NCBI GenBank assembly: GCA_944321725.1
Contig: CALUMI010000021.1
Span: 1-43,328, forward strand
Length of the DNA: 43,328 nt
Direction of reading: 5' to 3'
Source of the DNA: an uncultured Muribaculaceae bacterium
GTDB lineage: Bacteria; Bacteroidota; Bacteroidia; Bacteroidales; Muribaculaceae
In this document: positions 23,761 to 31,229 of the stretch, piece after piece
How the letters are laid out: each line of letters opens with the position of its first letter
Position numbering within the stretch: the first letter of the stretch is position 1
Translations under genes and position numbers: made by a program
Notes under the pieces: generated by a model
Databases searched by the model: none
The model's input: only the letters and a program-made list of their open reading frames with translations
Told to the model about the DNA's origin: nothing

Positions 23761-26124
23761 TTACTTCGTTTCTTTCTGCATACGCGACGCGTCGGCATTC
23801 TTCTCGATGCTCTTTGCGCGGAACATTTCGCCGACGTTGAAGTTGTAGGTCAGCGACACATTGAACGATATGGGATTCTCCACTTTCGTGACCGATGTGT
23901 ATTGGTCGGATACAAGTGTCAGATCGATACCCGACGAAAGGATGTTATTTGCGCTGACCGACGCAGTCCAGCGATTCTTGGCGAATGTCTTTTTAAGGCT
24001 CGCGTTAAGGAATCCCATCGACCCGATACGCATGTTGCCCTGCCGTATCTTGCCCTGATGATAGTAGGAAACGTTGAAATAAAAATTCTTCGGAAGCTGA
24101 AAACCGCTGTTGACCGGCATGAAGAACATGTTGGAGTATTCCAAGTCGCCGCCGGCCTGCATACGCTGCCCTGTGCGGATGTAAATCGGATTGACGCTCA
24201 AAGTCCACCATTTTGTAAGCTGGAAAGGCAGGTTTATGGCCGCCCCATAGTTGTAGACCTTGTCAGCGTTGACCATCGACACGATTATATTGTCGGGATT
24301 CTGCGGGTCGGGGACAGAGCTTTGCATCATCGGGTCGACGTACATGTCCACCCACAGCGACATAGAGTAGCGGTATTTGTAGACCGCCGTAAGCGAGAAA
24401 TTGTTCTGGTATGCCGGCCGCAACCCAGGATTACCGGACTGGTAGAAATAATCGCTCGTTTGATAGCGCATGGGGTTCAACGCCCAGAACGAGGGGCGGC
24501 TGATATAGCGCGAATAGCCCAATGTCAAGGTGTTGGCACCGGCATCGTCGATGGAATATGTAAGATAGCCGTTGGGGAACAGGTCGAAATAATTCTGCTC
24601 GACGATGTCGCCGCAGCTGCTCGCGTCGGTGTACTCTCCGCGCAGCCCTACGACTGCTGACAGTTTGCCGAACTTGCCGGAGGCTTTGGCGTAGAGGGCG
24701 TAGATGTTCTCCGTGTAGCGGTAATCATAGTTGCGCGACGTTTCCGGCCGCCATGCGGCATTTTTCTCGTATTCGAAGAAAGCGTCGTTGTCCATACGGT
24801 TCATCGTGTATTTCGCTCCGGCCGACAGATTCCATTTCTGGTTGAATTTCTTGTCGAAATCATAACTCAAGTTCACGACATCGAAAATCGAATGCTCGCG
24901 GCTGCGCGATATAGAATCTGTGGAAACGGCGTTGACCGCCGTAGTCTGCGAATTGTCCATCCGCTGGCTGTTGTCGATCCGCGAATAGTTGGCAATCACC
25001 TTCATCGTTGAGCCAAGAGTGTCCAAACGGTTCACATAGTTGAACGTGATGTCGTAGTTGCGGTCAGTGCCGTGAGAGAAATAGCGTCCGGCTATCTGCT
25101 CGGAAAAATCGATACGGTCGAAAACGGCGTCGGTCGACGTGCGGCTCGGATTCTTGAAATTCGAGAAGCTGAACTCCAATCCGAACGAGTTTCGCTTGTC
25201 GGGGTCGAAAAACAGGCCGGCCATCATGTTGCCGAAATGCAATTTGTCGGCGTTGATTTCCGTGTTAGTGCCATAATGAGTGCCGTTGGCATAGTCGTTG
25301 TTCTCTTCCATGTCGCGCACCATTTTCGGATTATAGTCCCACTGTCCGTTGAGATTGAACGACCATTTGCCCTTCTTCACGTTCAACGCCGCCGAAGGCG
25401 CCACATTTGCCATATTTTTTCCGAATCCGGCTCTCACAGCCACATTGCCCATCACGCCGTCGGCGCGGTTCCGCTTCATCGTGATTTTTATTATTCCCGA
25501 TGCCGAGTCGGCTGAATATTCCGCTCCGCTCAAAGGAATAACCTCTATTTTGCTCACATCTTCCGCCTTGAGCGACTTCAGGAACGCCTGTAGCTGGTCG
25601 TTGTCCATTTTCAGCTCGCGGTCGTTAACGTAGATTTTCGGATTGCTTCGCCCGTTGATGGAAATTTTGTCGTCGTCAATCCACACGCCCGGCGCGTCGC
25701 GCAATATTTCCGTCCCGTCCTTGCCTATGGCGGCGGGCATATCCTCCACCATCATCACGAAGCGGTCGGGCTCGCGGCGTATGGCCGAAGCCGTCACCTC
25801 CACTTCCTTCATTACAACGCCCGACATTGCCATGACGGGATTGGCAACAGTCGTGCCGCTGACAATCACCGCCGTATCAAAAGGCTCATAGCCCACCGAC
25901 GTAAGTTTCAACCGGTATTCTCCGCGCGGAAGTTCCATTGAGTAGCGTCCGACACTGTCGGTCACAGTGCCGCCGCGCTGAACACTGTCGGCAAGAGCCA
26001 CCACAGTGGCGTATTCCACCGGATTGCCATCCTTGTCGGCTACCCGGCCTTTCAGTGTGTCGGCTATCGCCGGCATATATGCAGTCACCGCAATGGCAGC
26101 GGCTATGAGAAATTTTGTTTTCAT
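23761..26124 (-). CDS. TonB-dependent receptor, outer membrane beta-barrel family
   Basis: A 787-residue outer-membrane protein. The signal peptide ends M-P-A-I-A-D. A carboxypeptidase-regulatory-like domain follows at about 22-105 (G-R-V-A-D-K-D-G-N-P-V-E-Y-A-T-V-V). The plug is at about 115-220 (I-L-R-D-A-P-G-V-W-I-D, then V-I-P-L-S-G-A-E-Y-S-A-D-S-A-S-G-I-I-K-I-T). The remainder is a barrel whose last strands end with N-V-S-L-T-Y-N-F-N. The last 20 residues are charged rather than ending on the barrel strand, a small oddity. It lies 92 bases downstream of a GntR regulator on the same strand and has its own promoter-like box. No SusD-like partner is adjacent. The ligand is unknown. Confidence 0.9.
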   Translation of the reverse strand: MKTKFLIAAAIAVTAYMPAIADTLKGRVADKDGNPVEYATVVALADSVQRGGTVTDSVGRYSMELPRGEYRLKLTSVGYEPFDTAVIVSGTTVANPVMAMSGVVMKEVEVTASAIRREPDRFVMMVEDMPAAIGKDGTEILRDAPGVWIDDDKISINGRSNPKIYVNDRELKMDNDQLQAFLKSLKAEDVSKIEVIPLSGAEYSADSASGIIKITMKRNRADGVMGNVAVRAGFGKNMANVAPSAALNVKKGKWSFNLNGQWDYNPKMVRDMEENNDYANGTHYGTNTEINADKLHFGNMMAGLFFDPDKRNSFGLEFSFSNFKNPSRTSTDAVFDRIDFSEQIAGRYFSHGTDRNYDITFNYVNRLDTLGSTMKVIANYSRIDNSQRMDNSQTTAVNAVSTDSISRSREHSIFDVVNLSYDFDKKFNQKWNLSAGAKYTMNRMDNDAFFEYEKNAAWRPETSRNYDYRYTENIYALYAKASGKFGKLSAVVGLRGEYTDASSCGDIVEQNYFDLFPNGYLTYSIDDAGANTLTLGYSRYISRPSFWALNPMRYQTSDYFYQSGNPGLRPAYQNNFSLTAVYKYRYSMSLWVDMYVDPMMQSSVPDPQNPDNIIVSMVNADKVYNYGAAINLPFQLTKWWTLSVNPIYIRTGQRMQAGGDLEYSNMFFMPVNSGFQLPKNFYFNVSYYHQGKIRQGNMRIGSMGFLNASLKKTFAKNRWTASVSANNILSSGIDLTLVSDQYTSVTKVENPISFNVSLTYNFNVGEMFRAKSIEKNADASRMQKETK

Positions 26125-26143
26125 CTTCTTTTGAATTTCGACA

Positions 26144-26151
26144 CAAATGTA
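26144..26151 (-). promoter_or_regulatory. -7 box for the second TonB-dependent receptor
   Basis: The minus strand reads TACATTTG, a full TAnnTTTG match 19 bases before the receptor start codon. An 8-base G tract (26175-26182, C on the transcribed sense strand) lies just upstream of where the -33 element should be. A change in tract length would alter the -33 region. Confidence 0.5.
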
Positions 26152-26215
26152 TGCTAATTATTCCAAACCCGAATGGGGGGGGTAAAAAAAGGTTAAAGAT
26201 TAATTCTCTTAACTC

Positions 26216-26572
26216 TCAACACTCATCCCTCCACTTTTTCTCTATTTCCTCGAAAGGGATGCCGAGCGCGTGTATCTTGTCGAGCATGTCGGGCAATTCC
26301 TCGTTGAGAAATTCCGCCCTGCGCAGCTCAAGCACCTCTTTCGCCGCGCCGTCAGTCACGAAATACCCTATTCCACGCTTATTGTAAATGATTCCCTTGT
26401 TTTGCAGATAGTCGTAGGAGCGCATCGCGGTGTTGGCGTTCACCTCTACAATGGCGGCATATTCGCGCACAGAGGGGATACGTCCGCCTTCGGGATACAC
26501 TCCACGCTGTATCTCGTCCATTATCCGGTCGGCTATCTGAAGATATATCGGACGGCTTTCTTTGAAATTCAT
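26216..26572 (-). CDS. GntR-family regulator, YtrA subfamily
   Basis: A 118-residue DNA-binding protein. It opens with the GntR winged helix-turn-helix: P-I-Y-L-Q-I-A-D-R-I near 8-17, I-P-S-V-R-E-Y-A near 32-39, N-x-N-T-A-M-R-S-Y-D-Y-L-Q-N-K-G-I near 45-61, and the wing R-G-I-G-Y-F-V near 66-72. Only about 45 helical residues follow, so there is no large effector domain. This is the YtrA form, which usually controls an ABC transporter in the same operon. Here it overlaps the permease stop by four bases, as the last gene of that operon. It may also control the receptor downstream (inference). Confidence 0.92.
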   Translation of the reverse strand: MNFKESRPIYLQIADRIMDEIQRGVYPEGGRIPSVREYAAIVEVNANTAMRSYDYLQNKGIIYNKRGIGYFVTDGAAKEVLELRRAEFLNEELPDMLDKIHALGIPFEEIEKKWRDEC

Positions 26573-27399
26573 AACTTCGCGCGTTTAAATCCTACAATCT
26601 GCGAGCGTTTGAACTGCCTGTAACCAAGCCACAGGTTTAACACCGTCAAAAAGAAGAACACAGCAGTAAGCAGCGAAACGGCTACGGTAGCTTTCATCTC
26701 ATCGGTCATGACAATATGTACCCATTCGTAGAACGAGTGTTCCGCACTGACCGGCACCCATTGCATCGCCGTGAGCAGCAACAGGAACGCGAGCAACAAG
26801 CATCCCACCGTTTTCACGAAAGCGCGTTTGCGCCAGACAGTTCCACCTACGACAAACAGGGAATATCCCCATGCGGTAAACACATACGCCAACGCCGTAG
26901 GCAGCCAACTGCCGTCGAACTCGACAACATTACTATCCGAATACTTCCTGAAGAAGAATCCTGTCAGCGACCTGTATTCTTCCTCGCCAAATATGGAATT
27001 AAGCAGCAGGTAAGTCACATCTGTTGCCAAAAGAGCCACCGTGAAAGACACCGCGAACCCGACGGTGACATAAATCAGCCGCCACAAGTATTTTTCGAGG
27101 CTCGTGGCAGGAACCATCAGAAAGGCTATGCGCTTCGACTTGGTGGACATCGGCTCCATCACGTTTGACAGCACCACCGCCCATCCGCCGACCGCAACAA
27201 GCACTAAGCACACCCAGAAACCGTTGGGGATCTTCTCCTGTATGCCGTGCAGGCGGAGCATGGTGAACACCAATGCCGACGCGAGAATGGCGTAAAGCGT
27301 CAGACAGTTATAGAGATTCTTTTTCCAATTCTCCATGATGTCGCGTTTAGCCACCAAGCACAGCCGCGACAGGCTGAAATCATATCTTGTCATCTTCAT
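26569..27399 (-). CDS. ABC exporter membrane subunit
   Basis: A 276-residue membrane protein with about six hydrophobic helices: near 35-55 (C-L-T-L-Y-A-I-L-A-S-A-L-V-F-T-M-L), 62-82, 108-135, 170-190, 195-215 and 240-265. It has no enzymatic motif. Its position between an ABC ATPase (11-base gap) and a YtrA-type regulator (4-base overlap) marks it as the transmembrane partner of that ATPase, although the sequence itself is only weakly like known ABC-2 permeases. The substrate is unknown; in other bacteria such systems answer cell-wall stress. Confidence 0.78.
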   Translation of the reverse strand: MKMTRYDFSLSRLCLVAKRDIMENWKKNLYNCLTLYAILASALVFTMLRLHGIQEKIPNGFWVCLVLVAVGGWAVVLSNVMEPMSTKSKRIAFLMVPATSLEKYLWRLIYVTVGFAVSFTVALLATDVTYLLLNSIFGEEEYRSLTGFFFRKYSDSNVVEFDGSWLPTALAYVFTAWGYSLFVVGGTVWRKRAFVKTVGCLLLAFLLLLTAMQWVPVSAEHSFYEWVHIVMTDEMKATVAVSLLTAVFFFLTVLNLWLGYRQFKRSQIVGFKRAKL

Positions 27400-27410
27400 G
27401 TCTGTTTCAA

Positions 27411-28277
27411 TTAATTATTTTGGTTGGTTGATGCTGTTATCGCCGCACGTACGTTCTCGCCATCGGCAAGCACGGCATTGAAAAGCACCTCCAAATTGAC
27501 CGTGCTCTCCCCACCAGCGCGGTTCGGAGCGATTACACTGTTGCCATGCAGCGACGGCTGCACATAGAGAGCGTCGCCGGTGGCGTCGCTCAGCGGGCGT
27601 TCCTCAAAAACAAGCCCGGCGGTTATGTCGGCGTAGGAAGCGTCCAAGAGCAGACGGCTGTTGTCAATCATCACTATATGGTCGAGAAGATTCTCCACAT
27701 CGCGAACCTGATGTGTGGAAATCACTATTGTGCGCTCATCGGTCATGCTTGAGGCTATCACTTTGCGCATACTGCTTTTCGAGGGGATGTCGAAACCGTT
27801 TGTAGGCTCGTCCATAAGCAGCAGCGAGGTGTTGGTCGCCAACGCGAAACACATATACGCCTTCTTTTTCTGCCCCATCGACAGCTCTCCGAGATGTATG
27901 TCGGCCGGCATTCCGAAATCGTCAAGGCAGCGGCGCAGAGTCTCGTCGCTGAAATTGGGATAAAACGGGGCGTTGAGCTTCACGAGTTGCGACAGCTTCA
28001 CGTCAGGCAAGGTGAACTCTTCTGGCACTATATACATGTCGGCAAGCGTGTCAGGTCGGCGCAATGCCACATCGACACCCTTATAGCGTATGCTGCCAGA
28101 GCGCGAGCGAAGCAATCCGCACATCAGATATAGCAAGGTCGACTTTCCGGAGCCGTTGCGCCCGAGCAGTCCGCAAATCGTCCCTTTGCCAATGTCCAAT
28201 GAAAAATCCTTGAACACCTCAGCCCGTTTGCGACCGTAGCTGAAAGTGATTCCGCTGATTTCAATTAATTTTTCCAT
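27411..28277 (-). CDS. ABC exporter ATPase (YtrB/EcsA-like)
   Basis: A 288-residue nucleotide-binding subunit. The Walker A motif GRNGSGKST is at about 38-46 and the signature-like L-S-M-G-Q-K-K-K near 130-137. Walker B is L-L-L-M-D-E-P-T-N-G-F-D near 150-161 and the switch histidine is in V-I-S-T-H-Q near 185. It is the first gene of the ATPase-permease-GntR operon and has a good promoter 71 bases upstream. The last 60 residues diverge from the core fold and have no recognised domain. Confidence 0.92.
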   Translation of the reverse strand: MEKLIEISGITFSYGRKRAEVFKDFSLDIGKGTICGLLGRNGSGKSTLLYLMCGLLRSRSGSIRYKGVDVALRRPDTLADMYIVPEEFTLPDVKLSQLVKLNAPFYPNFSDETLRRCLDDFGMPADIHLGELSMGQKKKAYMCFALATNTSLLLMDEPTNGFDIPSKSSMRKVIASSMTDERTIVISTHQVRDVENLLDHIVMIDNSRLLLDASYADITAGLVFEERPLSDATGDALYVQPSLHGNSVIAPNRAGGESTVNLEVLFNAVLADGENVRAAITASTNQNN

Positions 28278-28347
28278 AAAAATATTTCCTCCTCATCAAT
28301 TATATTGTTTCTATTGCTGTTTAGTGTATTAGTTGATTAGCACACTG

Positions 28348-28377
28348 CAAATGTAATCACAAAAATCAAAACGTCAA
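28348..28377 (-). promoter_or_regulatory. Bacteroidetes promoter for the ABC/GntR operon
   Basis: On the minus strand TTG (28377-28375) is followed after 19 bases by TACATTTG (28355-28348). The ATPase start codon is 71 bases downstream, preceded by a GAGGAGGAAA-like stretch that could act as a ribosome-binding site, unusual for this genome. No clear inverted repeat for the GntR protein was seen. Confidence 0.6.
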
Positions 28378-28458
28378 GACGCCCACATCTGTTTTAACAT
28401 TAATTAATAACTCTGCAAAGTTTTTCTGCGCTCCCTGCTTTTTGCCCTCCATTTACAC

Positions 28459-28466
28459 TATCTTTG
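28459..28466 (+). promoter_or_regulatory. -7 box for queA
   Basis: TATCTTTG is a full consensus match 22 bases before the chosen queA start. It overlaps the first in-frame ATG at 28464, which argues against that upstream start. Confidence 0.5.
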
Positions 28467-28487
28467 CACCGCAAAAACACGGTTACA

Positions 28488-29705
28488 ATGGAGCAGAAAG
28501 TTTACGACATAAAAATAGAGGACTACAACTATCCCCTGCCGGACGAAAAAATAGCCAAACACCCGCTCGAGCAGCGCGACATGTGCAAACTGCTGCAGTA
28601 TCGCAACGGCAACATAACCGAACACGTGTTCCGCGAGCTGCCGCAGCTGCTGCCCGACAATTCAACATTGATATACAACAACACAAAAGTAATCAACGCA
28701 CGCTTGCGGTTCCGCAAACCGGGAGGAGGGGCATTAATCGAAATTTTCTGTTTGGAGCCGCTATCACCGCGCGACTATGCGCAGGCCTTCGCCTCCACCT
28801 CCTGCTGCGAATGGCTATGCTTTGTCGGCAACTCAAAAAAATGGAAACAGGGAGAGCTTGCGCTCGAACTACAGGCTGAAAACAAAAACATCACCCTGCG
28901 GGCCACTCGATGCGGACAAAGCGGCAACGCCTTCAAAATCAATTTCGCATGGGACGGCGGCGTCACATTCGCCTCCGTGCTCGACGCGACAGGCGAAATA
29001 CCCATACCACCATACCTCAACCGCGACACCGAGCCAAGCGACTCAAACGACTATCAAACCGTATACTCCCACATCGAGGGGTCGGTGGCCGCGCCTACTG
29101 CGGGGCTGCACTTCACACAACAAGTGCTCGACGACATCGACCGGCGCGGAATCAAACGCTGCGAACTGACTCTGCACGTCGGCGCAGGCACATTCCAACC
29201 CGTAAAAGCCGAATCGATAGGCGGACATGAGATGCACACAGAGTTTATCTCCGTAACCCGCGAGCTAATCGGCAACCTTATCGAAGCGAAAGGGAAAATA
29301 ATAGCGGTAGGAACCACCTCCGTGCGCACTCTTGAAAGCCTCTACTACATCGGTGTCGCGCTACACGACAATCCCGACAACCCGCAAGAGGCATTACACG
29401 TAAAACAATGGATACCCTACGAGTACGACAACCGGCTGCCGTCACGCGAGGCACTGCTGGAAATAGCGGAATATATGGACGCGCATGGAATGGAGCGCCT
29501 CGTCGGAAGCACACAGGTGATAATAGCACCCGGCTATCAGTTCCACATAGTCGATGGAATAATCACCAATTTCCACCAACCGCAATCCACACTGCTGCTT
29601 TTGGTCTCGGCATTCGTCAAAGGCAATTGGCGCAAAATCTACGATTACGCGCTGGCCCACGATTTCCGCTTCCTCAGCTACGGCGACAGCTGCCTGCTGC
29701 TGTAA
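28488..29705 (+). CDS. queA: S-adenosylmethionine:tRNA ribosyltransferase-isomerase
   Basis: A 405-residue enzyme of queuosine synthesis that adds a ribosyl-derived ring from S-adenosylmethionine to 7-aminomethyl-7-deazaguanine in the tRNA anticodon. Family motifs are Y-x-L-P-x-E/D-K-I-A near 13-21, S-T-L-I-Y-N-N-T-K-V-I-N-A-R near 55-68, and the C-terminal block G-S-V-A-A-P-T-A-G-L-H-F-T near 200-212. Further blocks are H-V-G-A-G-T-F-Q-P-V-K and V-G-T-T-S-V-R-T-L-E-S. It is longer than the E. coli enzyme (about 356 residues), as in the longer Bacteroidetes form. The start was chosen at MEQKVYDIKIE because an earlier ATG lies within the promoter box. It stands alone. Confidence 0.95.
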   Translation: MEQKVYDIKIEDYNYPLPDEKIAKHPLEQRDMCKLLQYRNGNITEHVFRELPQLLPDNSTLIYNNTKVINARLRFRKPGGGALIEIFCLEPLSPRDYAQAFASTSCCEWLCFVGNSKKWKQGELALELQAENKNITLRATRCGQSGNAFKINFAWDGGVTFASVLDATGEIPIPPYLNRDTEPSDSNDYQTVYSHIEGSVAAPTAGLHFTQQVLDDIDRRGIKRCELTLHVGAGTFQPVKAESIGGHEMHTEFISVTRELIGNLIEAKGKIIAVGTTSVRTLESLYYIGVALHDNPDNPQEALHVKQWIPYEYDNRLPSREALLEIAEYMDAHGMERLVGSTQVIIAPGYQFHIVDGIITNFHQPQSTLLLLVSAFVKGNWRKIYDYALAHDFRFLSYGDSCLLL

Positions 29706-29967
29706 CCCCCACAAGCGGTTTCCGCAATCCACCCGCCCCCACAAAACAGAATATTAAAAGCTCTATATATTTCAGCTTATATAAGTATTCCTGTTTTGAG
29801 AATGGTTCAAGCCCATCTATGATGTCCTTTTGTTCTTCTGACATATCCTTATCCAAACCGTATTTCTCGGCAAGCCTTGATAAGCTGTGAATCTTCAAAG
29901 GCGTCACTTTCAACACATTGCTCCAATCAAGCTGAAGATTTTTCCGGTTTTCGTGTTTTTCCGGCAT
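29674..29967 (-). CDS. Doubtful small ORF overlapping the end of queA
   Basis: A 97-codon frame. The first 70 residues are well composed (W-S-N-V-L-K-V-T-P-L-K-I near 15-26, charged helix E-E-Q-K-D-I-I-D-G-L near 44-53). The last 25 residues run into the 3' end of queA on the opposite strand and look random. I do not recognise the N-terminal part. The true gene may have been cut at its 3' end, leaving an extension by chance. No promoter is visible, and it lies beyond the pfkA terminator, so expression is doubtful. Confidence 0.35.
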   Translation of the reverse strand: MPEKHENRKNLQLDWSNVLKVTPLKIHSLSRLAEKYGLDKDMSEEQKDIIDGLEPFSKQEYLYKLKYIELLIFCFVGAGGLRKPLVGVTAAGSCRRS

Positions 29968-29983
29968 AAATTACATTTATAAA

Positions 29984-30017
29984 AAAGTGTCCAGCCACCT
30001 ATGGGCGTGAACACTTT
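29984..30017 (-). terminator. Rho-independent terminator of pfkA
   Basis: AAAGTGT (29984-29990) pairs with ACACTTT (30011-30017), with further inner pairs (CA/TG, GCC/GGC) around a seven-base loop. On the minus strand the stem is followed by a T-rich run. It lies 41 bases past the pfkA stop. Confidence 0.7.
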
Positions 30018-30057
30018 CATATCGCTACCGCATTAGCGGATAATTGTCAAATCAGCG

Positions 30058-31035
30058 TCAGATTGAGAGCCGACGGAGGGTGTCGAGCAAATCGCGGTTG
30101 ATAGGTTTGTCTTTCTTGACAGCCTTAGAGAACGGCACATAAACAATTTCCTCGTTTGAGATACCAATCATGACGTTGCGCTGGTCCTCCAACAAAGCGT
30201 CGATGGCGGCAGCACCCATTCGGGAGGCAAGTATGCGGTCGTGAGCAGTAGGCGAGCCGCCCCGCTGCAAATGTCCGAGTATGGTCACGCGCACATCATA
30301 TTGCGGATATTCGTTCTTAACACGCTCTGCCAATCCCATCGCTCCACCTGTAACCGGACTTTCCGCCACCAATACCAATGACGAGTTTTTGCTCTTGCGA
30401 AAACCGTTGTTGATCAGCTCTTCCAACTGGTCAACTTCTGTGGAAATTTCCGGTATGATAGCAGCTTCCGCGCCTGCGGCAATAGCGCCGTTCAGAGCGA
30501 GAAATCCGGCATCGCGTCCCATGACCTCGATGAAAAACAACCGCTCATGCGATGTCGCCGTATCGCGTATTTTGTCGACACACTGCATAATAGTATTAAG
30601 AGCCGTATCGTATCCGATTGTTGTATCCGTGCCATACAAATCGTTGTCAATCGTACCGGGTAATCCGACAATAGGAATATTGTATTCCGTCGCAAAGATT
30701 CTTGCACCGGTAAGCGAGCCGTCACCACCTATCACCACCAAAGCGTCGATGCCTTCCTTTTTCATGTTCTCATAGGCAAGTTTGCGGCCTTCTTCCGTCC
30801 TGAATTCTGCGCAGCGGGCAGTTTTCAGAATAGTACCGCCCATTTGTATGATGTTGGAAACATTTTGAGTGCGAAACTCCACGATTTCATCGGTCACAAG
30901 TCCTTTGTAACCGCGATAGATACCTTTCACACGCATACCGCTGAAAATTGCGGAGCGCGTCACGGCACGTATTGCCGCATTCATTCCCGGCGCGTCGCCT
31001 CCGGAAGTCAGGATTCCAATACAATTAATCGACAT
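30058..31035 (-). CDS. pfkA: ATP-dependent 6-phosphofructokinase
   Basis: A 325-residue glycolytic kinase that phosphorylates fructose 6-phosphate. The ATP site is seen as [13 protein letters not shown] near residues 7-19 and I-G-G-D-G-S near 102-107. The glycine in G-G-D-G-S and the G in P-G-T-I-D-N-D (near 131) mark the ATP-using rather than the pyrophosphate-using enzyme. The substrate site M-G-R-D-A-G is near 173 and the later G-H-L-Q-R-G-G motif near 250-256. Length fits the bacterial family. A -7 box TAACTTTG is 46 bases upstream. Confidence 0.97.
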   Translation of the reverse strand: MSINCIGILTSGGDAPGMNAAIRAVTRSAIFSGMRVKGIYRGYKGLVTDEIVEFRTQNVSNIIQMGGTILKTARCAEFRTEEGRKLAYENMKKEGIDALVVIGGDGSLTGARIFATEYNIPIVGLPGTIDNDLYGTDTTIGYDTALNTIMQCVDKIRDTATSHERLFFIEVMGRDAGFLALNGAIAAGAEAAIIPEISTEVDQLEELINNGFRKSKNSSLVLVAESPVTGGAMGLAERVKNEYPQYDVRVTILGHLQRGGSPTAHDRILASRMGAAAIDALLEDQRNVMIGISNEEIVYVPFSKAVKKDKPINRDLLDTLRRLSI

Positions 31036-31080
31036 AATTTATAGTTTTTTAATTCAGGCTTATATCATTTGCAACAAATG

Positions 31081-31088
31081 CAAAGTTA
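31081..31088 (-). promoter_or_regulatory. -7 box for pfkA
   Basis: The minus strand reads TAACTTTG, a full TAnnTTTG match 46 bases before the start codon. No good -33 element is visible. Confidence 0.5.
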
Positions 31089-31119
31089 AAGCAAATCGGG
31101 TGTATAAAAAATTAAAACC

Positions 31120-31140
31120 GACATTTTTTACCGAAATGTC
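31120..31140 (-). terminator. Possible terminator of the tsaE-mutS operon
   Basis: GACATTT (31120-31126) and AAATGTC (31134-31140) form a short stem. On the minus strand it is followed by GGTTTTAATTTTTT, a weak T-rich tail. It lies about 90 bases past the MutS-like stop. Confidence 0.4.
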
Positions 31141-31228
31141 ATAAACAAGATTTTGAAATCTGCGATTTTATATATTCCTCTATCTCTCCCGATGCAGCAT
31201 CCCATATTTCCGAATACCTTAAAATCAT
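31139..31228 (-). CDS. Candidate 29-residue small ORF after the MutS-like gene
   Basis: An ATG-started frame beginning two bases after the MutS-like stop and ending in TGA at the foot of the probable terminator. The residues are amphipathic and charged (E-I-W-D-A-A-S-G-E-I-E-E-Y-I-K). The position, tight to the upstream stop and ending just before a terminator, is what a real small gene would show, but a frame of this length can arise by chance. No family is recognised. Confidence 0.22.
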   Translation of the reverse strand: MILRYSEIWDAASGEIEEYIKSQISKSCL

Positions 31229-31229
31229 T

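Noticed and set aside
28464..28487. Upstream start for queA
   Set aside because: The ATG overlaps the TATCTTTG promoter box and adds residues not seen at the N-terminus of the family.
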